63,732 bases of DNA. It comes from Lachnospiraceae bacterium. Lineage in GTDB: Bacteria; Bacillota; Clostridia; Lachnospirales; Lachnospiraceae. The position numbers were made by a program, and so were the translations under genes. Position 1 is the stretch's first letter. Each line of letters begins with the position of its first letter. The notes below the pieces were generated by a model. The model ran no database searches. It saw only the letters and a program-made list of their open reading frames with translations, and was not told the DNA's origin. Where the stretch lies: the NCBI GenBank assembly GCA_021203205.1, contig JAJQBQ010000049.1, positions 1 to 63,732 on the forward strand, read 5' to 3'. This document shows, in pieces, positions 8,073 through 18,683 of this stretch.

Positions 8073-9479
8073 CTATCCGATACTCCCTTTCATCTCCAGC
8101 CGAATCAGGTTGTTCATCTCCACCGCGTACTCCAGCGGCAGTTCCTTCGACACATTGTCTGCGAAGCCGCTGACGATCATGGCCCTGGCATCGTCCTCGG
8201 CGACGCCGCGGGACATCAGGTAGAACACCGCATCGTCGCTGATCTTGCCGATCTTCGCCTCATGGCCCACATCAGCTGTGGCAGAGCGGATGTCCATGGC
8301 AGGGATCGTGTCGGAACGAGACTTCTCGTCCAGCATCAGCGACTGGCAGGACACTGCCGCCTTCGCGTGGGCGGCGCTCTTTGCGATATTCACCGAGCTG
8401 CGGAACGTGCTGATGCCGCCGTCCTTGGAAATCGATTTCGTATTAATATAGGAAGAAGTCTCCGCACCGCTGTGAACGACTTTCGCGCCGGTGTCCAGAT
8501 TCTGGCCTTTCCCGGCGAAGGTGATACCGGTAAATTCCATCCGCGAGCGTGCGCCCTTTAAGATGGTCATCGGGTACAGGTACGACACGTGGGATCCAAA
8601 AGAGCCGGAAACCCACTCCATCACACCGTCCTCCTCCACGATGGCGCGCTTCGTGTTCAGATTATACATATTTTTCGACCAGTTCTCAATGGTCGAATAG
8701 CGCAGCTTCGCGCCCTTGCCCACGAACAGCTCCACGCAGCCCGCGTGCAGGTTCGCCACATTGTACTTCGGCGCGGAGCACCCCTCGATAAAGTGCAGGT
8801 TCGCCCCCTCATCCACGATGATGAGCGTGTGCTCGAACTGCCCCGCCCCCGGCGAGTTCAGCCGGAAATAGGACTGCAGCGGGATCTCCACCGTGACGCC
8901 CGGCGGCACATAGACAAAGGAGCCGCCCGACCAGACCGCACCGTGCAGCGCGGCGAACTTGTGGTCATTCGGCTTCACCAGCTTCATGAAGTGGCTCTGA
9001 ATCATGTCCGCATACTCGCCGTGCATGGCACTCTCCAGATCCGTGTAGATAACGCCCTGATCCGCCACTTCCTTGCGCACATTGTGGTACACCAGCTCGG
9101 AGTCAAACTGCGCCCCCACGCCTGCCAGCGATGCCCGCTCCGCCTGGGGGATGCCCAGCTTCTCGAAGGTATTCTTGATATCCTCCGGCACGTCGGACCA
9201 CTTCGCGCTCATCTTCGTGTTCGGGCGCACATAGGTGACGATGTTGTCCATGTCCAGCCCGTCAATGGGCGGGCCCCAGTCCGGGATCCGCATATTATTG
9301 TACGTCTTTAAGGATTCCAACCGGAACTCCCGCATCCAGGCAGGATCGTTCTTCTCCTCGGAAATCTTCTCTACGATTTCCGGTGTCAGACCGGCGCTCA
9401 CCTTATAGACGTCCGTTTCCTCATTTTTTATGTCATAGATGCTTCTGTCCACATCCTCGACGTAAGTTTTCTCTTCCAC
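8073..9479 (-). CDS. sufB: SufB, Fe-S scaffold subunit
   Basis: A 468-residue scaffold protein of the SufBCD complex and the best conserved member of the set. Visible family features are SDVPEDIKNTFEKLGIP in the N-terminal part, the central beta-helix (for example HFIEGCSAPKYN), and the C-terminal SRSDTIPAMDI and HEAKIGKISDDAVFYLMSRG motifs. The start is a GTG at 9479 with GAGGA seven to eight bases upstream; no ATG fits as well. It begins 13 bases after the sufC stop. The C-terminal hydrophobic residues interact with SufC in characterised systems. Confidence 0.96.
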   Translation of the reverse strand: MEEKTYVEDVDRSIYDIKNEETDVYKVSAGLTPEIVEKISEEKNDPAWMREFRLESLKTYNNMRIPDWGPPIDGLDMDNIVTYVRPNTKMSAKWSDVPEDIKNTFEKLGIPQAERASLAGVGAQFDSELVYHNVRKEVADQGVIYTDLESAMHGEYADMIQSHFMKLVKPNDHKFAALHGAVWSGGSFVYVPPGVTVEIPLQSYFRLNSPGAGQFEHTLIIVDEGANLHFIEGCSAPKYNVANLHAGCVELFVGKGAKLRYSTIENWSKNMYNLNTKRAIVEEDGVMEWVSGSFGSHVSYLYPMTILKGARSRMEFTGITFAGKGQNLDTGAKVVHSGAETSSYINTKSISKDGGISTFRSSVNIAKSAAHAKAAVSCQSLMLDEKSRSDTIPAMDIRSATADVGHEAKIGKISDDAVFYLMSRGVAEDDARAMIVSGFADNVSKELPLEYAVEMNNLIRLEMKGSIG

Positions 9480-9492
9480 GATTCTTCCTCTT

Positions 9493-10236
9493 TTATTTCA
9501 AAAACGCCTCGTACCCTTCCGCGTTGATCTTATCCACCAGCGACGCATCCCCGGTGGTCACCAGGCTGCCGTTCACCATGATGTGGGTGTAATCCACCGG
9601 CAGCTCGTCCAGAATACGCGTGCTGTGGGTAATGATAAGCAGCGCACCGTCGCACTCCTCACGGTAGGTCTCAATGCCCTTCGACACCAGCCGCACCGCG
9701 TCCACGTCCAGGCCGGAGTCGGTCTCATCTAAAATGGCGATGTCAGGCTTCAGCAGCATGAGCTGCAAAATCTCCGACTTCTTCTTCTCACCGCCGGAAA
9801 AACCGGTGTTTAAGCTGCGGTCGCCGTAAGACTCGTCCATCTGCAGGACATCCATGGCCGCCTTCATTTCCTTCTTAAAATTCCAGTAGCGGATGGTTTC
9901 GCCGCGGCGCTGCTCCACCGCACTGCGCATGAAGGACGCCAGCGAAAGTCCCGGCACCTCCAGCGGCTCCTGGAAGGACAGAAACATGCCCATCTTCGCC
10001 CGCTTGTCCGCCGGCTCGTTCGTGATATCCTGCCCCTTAAACAGGATGCTGCCGCCGGTCACTTTGTACTTCGGATTTCCCATCAGAACATAGCCTAATG
10101 TGGACTTCCCGGCACCGTTCGGCCCCATCAGGACGTGAACCTCGCCCTTTTGTATGTTAAGGCTGACATCATGGAGGATCTCCTTATCCGCGACCTCCAC
10201 GGTCAGGTTTTTGATTTCGATTACATTTTCTGACAT
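9493..10236 (-). CDS. sufC: SufC ATPase
   Basis: A 247-residue ABC-type ATPase without membrane partner that drives conformational change in SufBC2D. Walker A is GPNGAGKST, the signature is FSGGEKKKSE, and Walker B is IAILDETDSGLD, the form typical of SufC rather than transporter ATPases. It is the first gene of the operon, about 85 bases downstream of a consensus promoter. No IscR/Rrf2 regulator gene is next to it. Confidence 0.97.
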   Translation of the reverse strand: MSENVIEIKNLTVEVADKEILHDVSLNIQKGEVHVLMGPNGAGKSTLGYVLMGNPKYKVTGGSILFKGQDITNEPADKRAKMGMFLSFQEPLEVPGLSLASFMRSAVEQRRGETIRYWNFKKEMKAAMDVLQMDESYGDRSLNTGFSGGEKKKSEILQLMLLKPDIAILDETDSGLDVDAVRLVSKGIETYREECDGALLIITHSTRILDELPVDYTHIMVNGSLVTTGDASLVDKINAEGYEAFLK

Positions 10237-10322
10237 ACTCTTCTTTCCCTGTTTCCTTCCTGCTCATTTGGCCAGTACACGTCCGGCGTAAACCAGAAAA
10301 TTTCTTTCTGTAACCCGTGTGC

Positions 10323-10351
10323 ATTATAAAAACTTTCTACCATAGTGTCAA
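10323..10351 (-). promoter_or_regulatory. Consensus sigma-A promoter of the suf operon
   Basis: On the minus strand TTGACA (10351-10346) and TATAAT (10328-10323) are separated by exactly 17 bases. Both hexamers match the consensus fully. Transcription would start near 10316, giving an 80-base leader before sufC. A perfect -35 and -10 suggest strong basal expression, so any Fe-S-dependent control would need an operator or leader element that I cannot identify. Confidence 0.85.
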
Positions 10352-10472
10352 GTTTATTTGTTTGTTTCAATCGACCTTCAAACCGCCTTCAAACCGCCCC
10401 TGCTAACTTATGCCCTGGTTAACATTTACGGCGGCACGCTTACGATCATACATTTGTTCTTTTTAAACAAAC

Positions 10473-10509
10473 GTACCCAATTCCCACGATTTCCGTAGGA
10501 ATTGGGTAC
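10473..10509. terminator. Inverted repeat, possible terminator after the GNAT-methyltransferase gene
   Basis: GTACCCAATTCC (10473-10484) and GGAATTGGGTAC (10498-10509) are perfectly complementary. Read on the minus strand the stem is followed by a T-rich stretch (GTTTGTTTAAAA), fitting a terminator for the gene ending at 10599. It also sits upstream of the suf promoter, so a regulatory role cannot be excluded. The rest of 10237-10598 holds no gene. Confidence 0.45.
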
Positions 10510-10598
10510 ATTATAACAGGTTCTGTTAAATTTTCAACCCGATAATCACTCGTATCCACCTTCATTTGTTGCACAACTTACGTGATTTTATCACCGGC

Positions 10599-12146
10599 TC
10601 ACGCCGGTTTCTGTACGATTACCAGAATCTCTTTTGTTTTATCATCAGAAGAATTCCGATTGTCTAAAAATCCCGCTCTTGTATACACAAGATTTTTTAC
10701 CACAAAACCAGCCTCATTTAAAAGCGTCCTTAACTCTTCCCCGGTATACCGCCTGTCGCGAATCACATATTCTGCCGGCATCAGGCCATCCGATTCAAAC
10801 TGCTCCTTGCGATATACGATATTCTTTGAACAATCTGCAAGATAATACTCCGGTTCAAAAATATCCCCCGTCTGCTGCATTGTCTTACTCGGTTCCAGTT
10901 TCCACAGTTCTTCGGCAAGATTACGCTCATCATCCAGAATATGTTTGGCTCTCTTCCGGGTCAGTTCCATATTCATGACTGATATTGCAGCATGGCCGCC
11001 CGGCTTCAGATGCCTGTAAATATTCTGAATAATTGCTTCATTGTCTGTATCGTCCGGAAACGATCCTATCACATCGTACAGACATGTGATAAAATCAAAT
11101 CGAACTCCCAAATCTATGGTTCGACAATCTCCACACAGGTATCTTTCACTCTTTTCGGAACAATGCTCTTTTGCGTACGCGATATTATCCGGCACAAAAT
11201 CTACTCCGACAACCTGATGTCCCCGATTTGCAAATTTAGTACAATGTCTTCCCCTGCCGCATCCAAAATCACAAATAGATATCTCGCTGGGATTGCCAAT
11301 CTGATTTAGAATATAATTCACTTCTGCCGAAGCGAATTTTTGCCACCCCTGTGATTCCCAGTTCATCCTGCCGTATGCTGATTTCAGCCTTTTTTCCGAA
11401 AACTCGAGCAGTTTTCGAAGGTGTTTATAGTCCTCCTCATCTTCCGGCTTCTGCGACTGGAAGGTAAACGCCAGCCATTCCTCGCCTTCTGCCAGCGTTC
11501 CCAAACGCCACCGGTCACCATAAAGCTTCTCTATATTTCCCGGGATCGAAGAATGGTCAACAAAAAATTGAGAGTCCACTATTGACTGCGTATCATCAAT
11601 CCTGATCTCGCCCAGGAAATCAACATTGTCTTTTAAAGGCTGAATGATCTCCATGTTTTCTCTGATCACACTCGGAGTGCATTTCCGGCAGGTAGCCGCC
11701 TCCAGAACTTTGACCGTGCATGGGTTCGATGTAGCCAGCCCCCATGCTGTATAGTTTGTGAATCCCCAGATAGAAGAAAGTAAGGAGGTCGCAATGCCTC
11801 GCCCCCTGTAGGCCCGGTCAACCACCAGCTGTATTACCATGGATATTTTAACATTTTCGCCAAATTGCCTGTTCAGATAAATCGCATGACCAACAATTCG
11901 GCTGTTCGAACCATGGTCGACCGCCAGGCCAATTCGATATCCATGGCTTCCCATATAATGATTCCGATAGTATTGGGCAGACATATGCACAGTTCTACCC
12001 CGTTTATCCACAGAGGCTTTTTTGCTGTATATCCCGTAATTTTCTGAGAACAGGTGAGATATCTGATCCAGCTCTTCGTCTGACAAATGATTCATATCCC
12101 TGTCAATATATATTATATTATCCTGATTTTGCATACCTGAATCCAT
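10599..12146 (-). CDS. GNAT acetyltransferase - SAM methyltransferase fusion protein
   Basis: A 515-residue two-domain protein. The N-terminal part (to about residue 230) is a GCN5-related acetyltransferase: VDRAYRGRGIATSLL is the acetyl-CoA-binding R/Q-x-x-G-x-G/A segment. The C-terminal part (from about 245) is a class I methyltransferase: ICDFGCGRGRH is motif I for SAM, followed by VVGVDF at the end of strand 2. The substrate is unknown; the fusion suggests two modifications of one small molecule or peptide. An ATG at 12146 has AGGAGG eight bases upstream; a GTG at 12155 overlaps that site and is rejected. The stop codon lies inside a small GC hairpin (ACCGGC/GCCGGT). No pathway gene is adjacent. 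Confidence 0.8.
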   Translation of the reverse strand: MDSGMQNQDNIIYIDRDMNHLSDEELDQISHLFSENYGIYSKKASVDKRGRTVHMSAQYYRNHYMGSHGYRIGLAVDHGSNSRIVGHAIYLNRQFGENVKISMVIQLVVDRAYRGRGIATSLLSSIWGFTNYTAWGLATSNPCTVKVLEAATCRKCTPSVIRENMEIIQPLKDNVDFLGEIRIDDTQSIVDSQFFVDHSSIPGNIEKLYGDRWRLGTLAEGEEWLAFTFQSQKPEDEEDYKHLRKLLEFSEKRLKSAYGRMNWESQGWQKFASAEVNYILNQIGNPSEISICDFGCGRGRHCTKFANRGHQVVGVDFVPDNIAYAKEHCSEKSERYLCGDCRTIDLGVRFDFITCLYDVIGSFPDDTDNEAIIQNIYRHLKPGGHAAISVMNMELTRKRAKHILDDERNLAEELWKLEPSKTMQQTGDIFEPEYYLADCSKNIVYRKEQFESDGLMPAEYVIRDRRYTGEELRTLLNEAGFVVKNLVYTRAGFLDNRNSSDDKTKEILVIVQKPA

Positions 12147-12597
12147 GGATCCCACCTCCTGACACTGTTCCTGACTGATGATTTCTTTCCTGTCAACATT
12201 GATTGGGAGAATAACACATTGCCGCTATTTTGGCAAGAAAATTAGGCATAAAAAGGAATCTGTTCATCCTGATCCAATTTGAATGGTATTCCAGTTCCTG
12301 AATAATCAGGCAGATCCTTCCATACAAAAAGCCTCACCAAATTGCCATTTTTCATTCAATCAGGTAAGGCTCTATTCTAAAATATGATGCTGAGGTCAAA
12401 AGTAACGAGCACTGAAATGACACCAAAGGTGCATTTTAAAGCTTGTAGGGGTAGTCTGCGCTTTTTTGTGGGCTATCGGCTACCCGGAGGGGTTATGTTT
12501 TATAGTAGAATAGCGGGAACCGAAGTTCATGCTTCGCATAAACTTCCAGAGCACAGAGTAATCTGTGGTGTCATCACTTTTGAGACCCAAACCAGTA
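12147..12597. other. Intergenic region between the fusion gene and dnaK
   Basis: No gene is visible. It holds a terminator-like inverted repeat (GCCTCACC near 12333 with GGTaAGGC near 12364) and a 10-bp hairpin with one mismatch (AAGTTCATGC 12523-12532, GCATAAACTT 12536-12545) downstream of the dnaK stop. No clear run of T follows either on the minus strand. Confidence 0.4.
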
Positions 12598-14373
<1,776 letters not shown>

Positions 14374-14426
14374 GATTATACCTCCGAGCCTGATTTATTC
14401 AGGTAATTTTCATTTCAACGACGTGT

Positions 14427-14455
14427 ACTTTACCCCGTAATTGTGAACAAATCAA
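14427..14455 (-). promoter_or_regulatory. Candidate promoter of the stand-alone dnaK
   Basis: On the minus strand TTGATT (14455-14450) and TAAAGT (14432-14427) are spaced by 17 bases, about 54 bases before the dnaK ATG. No heat-shock operator (TTAGCACTC/GAGTGCTAA) is present nearby, so the gene is probably not under HrcA control. Confidence 0.45.
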
Positions 14456-14489
14456 GTCGTGCAGACGGAATTTAGGAAACTTTAAGAAT

Positions 14490-16088
14490 CTATCCCCGCA
14501 TTCTCTCGATAAGACAGCTATGTTTCTTTGCCTTCCCTCCAGTTGCGTTCTTATCATAATTAATTCCGACAAGCAGCATATTTCCATAGCAGTCTTTCAA
14601 CGCACCGCTGTAACGATTGTCATGGATCTGCCTGATCGCCGTATCTGCATCTTTATCATATTTCAGTTCAATAATCATAGCCGGTTTGTCCGTCCCCCTG
14701 CGCGGCAGGAAAGCATAATCCGCAAATCCTTTTCCGGACGGAAGTTCTCGAATAACCATATAATAATTTTTTGCGGTGTAATACGCGATATATATGGCAC
14801 ACGCAAGAGAGTTTTCATCATTATAGGCCAACACGGAGGTACACTCTTCGTGAATCAATTCCAATGCCTCTGCAACCGTCTCACTCTCACATCGAATCGT
14901 TGCTTTCAAAAGCTCTTCCGCCTGAGCGATTGCTTTCTCCACCGGCTTCCATACGCCGCCTTTTGCCGCCGCCCGGAACACCTCAGCCACTTCCCTGTTC
15001 GGAATATACACCTCTTCTGCCGCCCGGTCGTAGGCAAGGTATCCCAGATGAATCAGCAGCGTAAGCACATCATCCCTGTTTTCAAATGAAGTTGTGTCGT
15101 TCTTGAATGTACCGATATCCACTTTCACGCGTTGCCCGCCCAGCATCTGTATGATGGCATCTTTCAGCCCGTCAAAATTTTCACCGATATATCTTCGCAA
15201 ACTCTTAAACGATTCCGTCTGTGTCCAGTAATTTCGGAATTTATGAAAATGAATCGCGCTCATGACAGAATTCGGGCTGTAAACCGATTCCACATCCTCA
15301 AAGGTATATCCGTCATACCATTGTTTCATTTCAAAAAAATCCACATGATACGTGTCACACAGAGCGCGGACATCTGTTTCCGTAAAACCGACATAATCCG
15401 CCAGAATCAGCGGGTCTGTCATCATGAATTCCATAAAATCAGATACCGCCGATTCCGTTCCGTATTTCTTGATTGGCAAAATGCCCGTCATGTAAGCAGC
15501 GGCAACCACTTTTGGAGTTATATCCTTATTCTTAAACAGACTTCTCAGGAAAAGAATGTAATCCCTTTGCAGCTGCTCATCATCCTGAAGTTCCCGAAAG
15601 AGTGCGTCCCACTCATCGATTACGAATACAAACTTCTCGTTTCCTGCGGACACAACCTCATAAAGCGCCCGCCCAAGATTTCTCTCTTCCTCATCAATAC
15701 AATTCGGAAAAACCTTTCTGAGTTCTTTTATAAGAGAATTTCTGATTTCCCAGACAGCGTTTGTTCCATTTTCCTTTGACTGCGCAATGAATCCCGTCAC
15801 ATCAAAAGAGATAACATTATAACGATTCAGATGTTCCTCAAAGCTGTCTGCCTGTGAAATCTGAAGATCTTCGAACAGGAATCCGGAATCACAGCTTCTG
15901 TCATAGTAGGCACATAACATATTTGCGTCATAGGATTTGCCAAATCGGCGCGGTCTGCTGAAGCTGACAAGCGGCCTGGGCTTTCCGATCAGGCTATTGA
16001 TGTAGGAAATCAGGCCCGTTTTGTCCACATAGATATCCTGCCTGATTTTTTCAAATCCATCGTAACCGGGATTCACATAAATTCCCAT
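14490..16088 (-). CDS. AAA-ATPase-like / PD-(D/E)XK nuclease-like protein (PF09820 + PF08011 type)
   Basis: A 532-residue protein of a family abundant in gut Clostridia and Bacteroidetes. The N-terminal P-loop is the diverged form SRPRRFGKSYD, with the Walker B-like FVFVIDEWDALF. The C-terminal nuclease-like module has GFADYAFL followed by MIIELKYDKD, the Asp and Glu-x-Lys of the PD-(D/E)XK fold. The biological role of the family is not established; mobile-element or defence-related roles have been suggested but I cannot support one here. A similar gene is found at 18684 and a related ATPase at 20462. A G-rich site (GGGGGAC) precedes the ATG. Confidence 0.85.
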   Translation of the reverse strand: MGIYVNPGYDGFEKIRQDIYVDKTGLISYINSLIGKPRPLVSFSRPRRFGKSYDANMLCAYYDRSCDSGFLFEDLQISQADSFEEHLNRYNVISFDVTGFIAQSKENGTNAVWEIRNSLIKELRKVFPNCIDEEERNLGRALYEVVSAGNEKFVFVIDEWDALFRELQDDEQLQRDYILFLRSLFKNKDITPKVVAAAYMTGILPIKKYGTESAVSDFMEFMMTDPLILADYVGFTETDVRALCDTYHVDFFEMKQWYDGYTFEDVESVYSPNSVMSAIHFHKFRNYWTQTESFKSLRRYIGENFDGLKDAIIQMLGGQRVKVDIGTFKNDTTSFENRDDVLTLLIHLGYLAYDRAAEEVYIPNREVAEVFRAAAKGGVWKPVEKAIAQAEELLKATIRCESETVAEALELIHEECTSVLAYNDENSLACAIYIAYYTAKNYYMVIRELPSGKGFADYAFLPRRGTDKPAMIIELKYDKDADTAIRQIHDNRYSGALKDCYGNMLLVGINYDKNATGGKAKKHSCLIERMRG

Positions 16089-16396
16089 ATCTCATGTCCC
16101 CCTTCTAAGTTTCCCCCATCTGTCAATTGGTACAGGGTGCCTGTTCGTTTGCTGACTCTGAAAAATTATAACAATAATTCCCGGTTTACGCAACCAGAGA
16201 AAATAAGATTTTAAGGCAGACAGCACTTCCAGTCAGGCTGCTGCTCCGTAGCTTACGTTTGAAACTCGTGGAGTGAACTTCTGCGCTCAGCAAAAGTTTC
16301 GAAATTTACCCATCGTTACATTTTTTGATACACCAATTTGAGTTTCACCGTAAAATTTCATATCTCCTTGCAACTATGAACAAATATTTTTATGTG
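16089..16396. other. Intergenic region upstream of the Pap promoter
   Basis: About 300 bases without a credible gene, lying between the divergent AAA-nuclease gene and the promoter at 16397. The minus-strand promoter of the AAA-nuclease gene should be here, but I do not see a convincing one. Confidence 0.4.
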
Positions 16397-16424
16397 TTGT
16401 AAAAATAATATTTTGTGCTATACT
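16397..16424 (+). promoter_or_regulatory. Extended -10 promoter of the polyphosphate:AMP phosphotransferase gene
   Basis: TTGTAA (16397-16402) and TATACT (16419-16424) are spaced by 16 bases, and TGC directly before the -10 makes it an extended -10 promoter. Transcription would start near 16431, leaving a leader of about 330 bases before the coding region. Confidence 0.6.
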
Positions 16425-16430
16425 GGATGC

Positions 16431-16760
16431 ATCTTTTATCCCGCAGAAAATGTTCGAAATAAATCTGCGGGATTCGCGGTAATCCGATATCATTCAGCGG
16501 ATGCTTATGATTTGATATCGGTGAACCACTGCTTTTTTCAGGGAGCGTTTATACGGAAACAAAACCAGTTTTTACAAACTGCTTTTATGAATCATTTTCA
16601 TACGCAGCTCTCATGCAGAACCTGGCAAGTGTCGTAGCGCCGGCAGATTGAGCTTGCCAAAGGGAATCGGCATAGCCGATTTCACATCTCGCATCTATTC
16701 ACGGATGACCACCCATGGATAGACACACTTACGTTTCCATGCTCCGGATTGGGGGTTTTT
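16431..16760 (+). promoter_or_regulatory. Long structured 5' leader of the Pap gene
   Basis: The leader carries several hairpins in series. ATCCCGCAGA (16438-16447) pairs perfectly with TCTGCGGGAT (16464-16473). CCGATATCA (16484-16492) pairs perfectly with TGATATCGG (16513-16521). GGCAAG (near 16625) pairs with CTTGCC (near 16655), and AATCGGC pairs with GCCGATT around 16670-16690. A CATGGA/TCCATG pair lies just before the ribosome binding site. I do not recognise a known riboswitch class. A short frame at 16392-16637 has no ribosome binding site and is not called. Confidence 0.5.
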
Positions 16761-18233
16761 ATGATTGACAATTACAACGCATTACTGAAACCGGGCGAAG
16801 AGGAACTGAACGAGCGCCTGGAAGCCGCGCACAGCAAAATTTTCGCGCAGCAGATGCAGATGAAAGAGAAAGGCCTTCCGGTCATCGTCCTCTTCGAGGG
16901 CTGGGGTGCCGCCGGCAAAGGCAGCGCCCTCGGCCGGGTGATCCGCACGCTGGACCCGCGCTTCTTCACGGCGGTTTCCATGCACGACCCGAGCGAGGAC
17001 GAGAAGCGCAAGCCGTTCCTGTGCCGGTATTTCACACAGATTCCGGAAGCCGGGCGCTTCCTGTTCATGGACTCCGGCTGGATGACGGAGGTCACCCACG
17101 ATGTTTTGATGGACCGCATCGATCGCAAGGTTTACCGGGAGCGTGTCAGCTCCGTGCGCCGGTTCGAGCGCGGCCTGACGGACAACGGCTACCTGGTTCT
17201 GAAATTTTTCCTGCAGATCAGCCGCAAGGAACAGAAAAAGCGCCTGGATGCGCTGCTGGATTCGAAAGATACTGCCTGGCAGGTGGGAGAATGTGACCTG
17301 TGGGAGAACAAACACTACGACAAATGCGAGGAAGTCTTCGACATGTTCCTGGAAGACACTTCCACATCCACCTCCCCATGGTACATCGTGGATGCAAAGT
17401 CGAAAAAATGGGCGGAGCTGCAGATTCTGGAAACCATGACAGCCGGTATTGACATGGCATTAAAGAACCAGACGCTGACCGTGCCGCTCATCCAGAACAC
17501 CTTCCCGCTCATCCCGATGCCGAAGCTGAAAGATGTCCCTCTGGATGTGACCATCGATATCGACGACTACCATAAAGAGCTGAAAGAACTGCAGGAGCGC
17601 CTGCACGAGCTGCACAATCAGGCTTACCGCAGGCGCATCCCCATCATCATCGCCTACGAGGGTTGGGACGCGGCCGGCAAGGGCGGCAACATCAAGCGGC
17701 TGACCGCCGCACTGGATCCCCGGGGGTATGAGGTGATCCCCATCGCCAGCCCGAAGCCCCACGAAAAAAGCCGCCATTTCCTGTGGCGCTTCTGGACCAG
17801 GCTCCCCAAGACCGGACATTTCGCCATCTTCGACCGCACCTGGTACGGCCGGGTGATGGTGGAGCGGCTGGAAGGCTTCTGCACGGAGAACGAGTGGCAG
17901 CGCGCTTACAACGAAATCAACGAGTTCGAGAAGGAGCTCTACGACTGGGGCGCGGTCATCGTAAAGTTCTGGGTACATATTGATTCCGACACGCAGCTGG
18001 CCCGCTTCACCGACCGTCAGAACACGCCGGAGAAGCAGTGGAAGATCACCGACGAGGACTGGCGCAACCGAGAGAAGTGGGATCTGTACGAGGGCGCCGT
18101 GAATGAAATGCTGGCGAAGACCAGCACCACCTACGCACCCTGGCATATCCTCCAGTCCAACGACAAGCACTACGCCCGGGTGCAGGCGCTGCGCATCGTG
18201 ACAGAGGCGCTGGAGAAGGCACTGGAGAAGTAA
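16761..18233 (+). CDS. pap: Polyphosphate:AMP phosphotransferase (two-domain PPK2)
   Basis: A 490-residue protein with two tandem PPK2 domains, the architecture of class II PPK2 (Pap), which makes ADP from AMP and polyphosphate. Each domain has a P-loop, GWGAAGKGSA and GWDAAGKGGN. The second keeps the canonical Walker B/lid motif FDRTWYGRVM; in the first this has become MDSGWMTEV, so only the C-terminal half is likely catalytic, as in known Pap proteins. The ATG at 16761 follows GGGGG; an in-frame TTG at 16749 lies within that site and is rejected. The gene stands alone between AAA-nuclease genes, with its own promoter, long leader and terminator. Confidence 0.93.
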   Translation: MIDNYNALLKPGEEELNERLEAAHSKIFAQQMQMKEKGLPVIVLFEGWGAAGKGSALGRVIRTLDPRFFTAVSMHDPSEDEKRKPFLCRYFTQIPEAGRFLFMDSGWMTEVTHDVLMDRIDRKVYRERVSSVRRFERGLTDNGYLVLKFFLQISRKEQKKRLDALLDSKDTAWQVGECDLWENKHYDKCEEVFDMFLEDTSTSTSPWYIVDAKSKKWAELQILETMTAGIDMALKNQTLTVPLIQNTFPLIPMPKLKDVPLDVTIDIDDYHKELKELQERLHELHNQAYRRRIPIIIAYEGWDAAGKGGNIKRLTAALDPRGYEVIPIASPKPHEKSRHFLWRFWTRLPKTGHFAIFDRTWYGRVMVERLEGFCTENEWQRAYNEINEFEKELYDWGAVIVKFWVHIDSDTQLARFTDRQNTPEKQWKITDEDWRNREKWDLYEGAVNEMLAKTSTTYAPWHILQSNDKHYARVQALRIVTEALEKALEK

Positions 18234-18240
18234 GACCGTA

Positions 18241-18295
18241 AAAACCGCAGGAAAGGCAAGACGTCATCTGTCTGGTCCTTCCTGCGGTTTTGTTT
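18241..18295 (+). terminator. Terminator of the Pap gene
   Basis: AAAACCGCAGGAAAGG (18241-18256) pairs with CCTTCCTGCGGTTTT (18277-18291) with one bulged base, followed by GTTTCG. It is placed seven bases after the stop codon. Confidence 0.85.
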
Positions 18296-18344
18296 CGCTG
18301 CTGCTGTTTATCTGTTTCGCATAATGAAACCGGATCCTTATAAT

Positions 18345-18398
18345 GCGGCGCACATCAGGAAACTTTCCGATATGCAGCGCACGTCAGGAAATTTTCCG
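18345..18398. repeat. Two 25-bp direct repeats, each with a GGAAA-N-TTTCC palindrome
   Basis: Copies at 18345-18369 and 18374-18398 start 29 bases apart and differ at three positions. Each reads GC(G/A)GCGCAC(A/G)TCAGG and ends in AAA(C/T)TTTCCG, so each contains the dyad GGAAA-N-TTTCC. A pair of dyads is a common form of operator. They lie about 290 bases before the next gene (18684). The remainder of 18296-18683 holds one 27-codon frame and no other gene. Confidence 0.55.
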
Positions 18399-18494
18399 GT
18401 TGATAAGTTCTCCACCCTGTGGTAATCTTATCCTCAGAATAAACCCAAAACTTAAAGATTCCAATATCCTCCCGGCAAAAGAAAGCATTCTTCT

Positions 18495-18578
18495 ATGAAC
18501 CGCTATCAATTCGAAAAAATCTACGACCAGATGGAACAGGAATTCGGCATGGATTTTGCCGTGAAACTTCCGGGATGA
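18495..18578 (+). pseudogene. Possible gene remnant (27 codons)
   Basis: A short frame beginning MNRYQFEKIYDQMEQEF and ending FAVKLPG has protein-like composition but no good ribosome binding site. Its last 27 bases (18548-18574) nearly match 22423-22448, which also lies at the end of an apparently broken coding stretch. I read it as the remnant of a larger gene rather than a functional peptide. Confidence is low. Confidence 0.25.
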
Positions 18579-18683
18579 TTTTGATGATGCCAGGGTCGGG
18601 AAATCCAGAAGTCAACGCATAAGTACATGAGTTCCGCAAGACATTCGGATTCTCCCCGTCATTTTGAAATGGAGGTGATTTTG

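Noticed and set aside
16392-16637. 81-codon frame in the pap leader
   Set aside because: No ribosome binding site; it overlaps two perfect hairpins and has no protein-like features.
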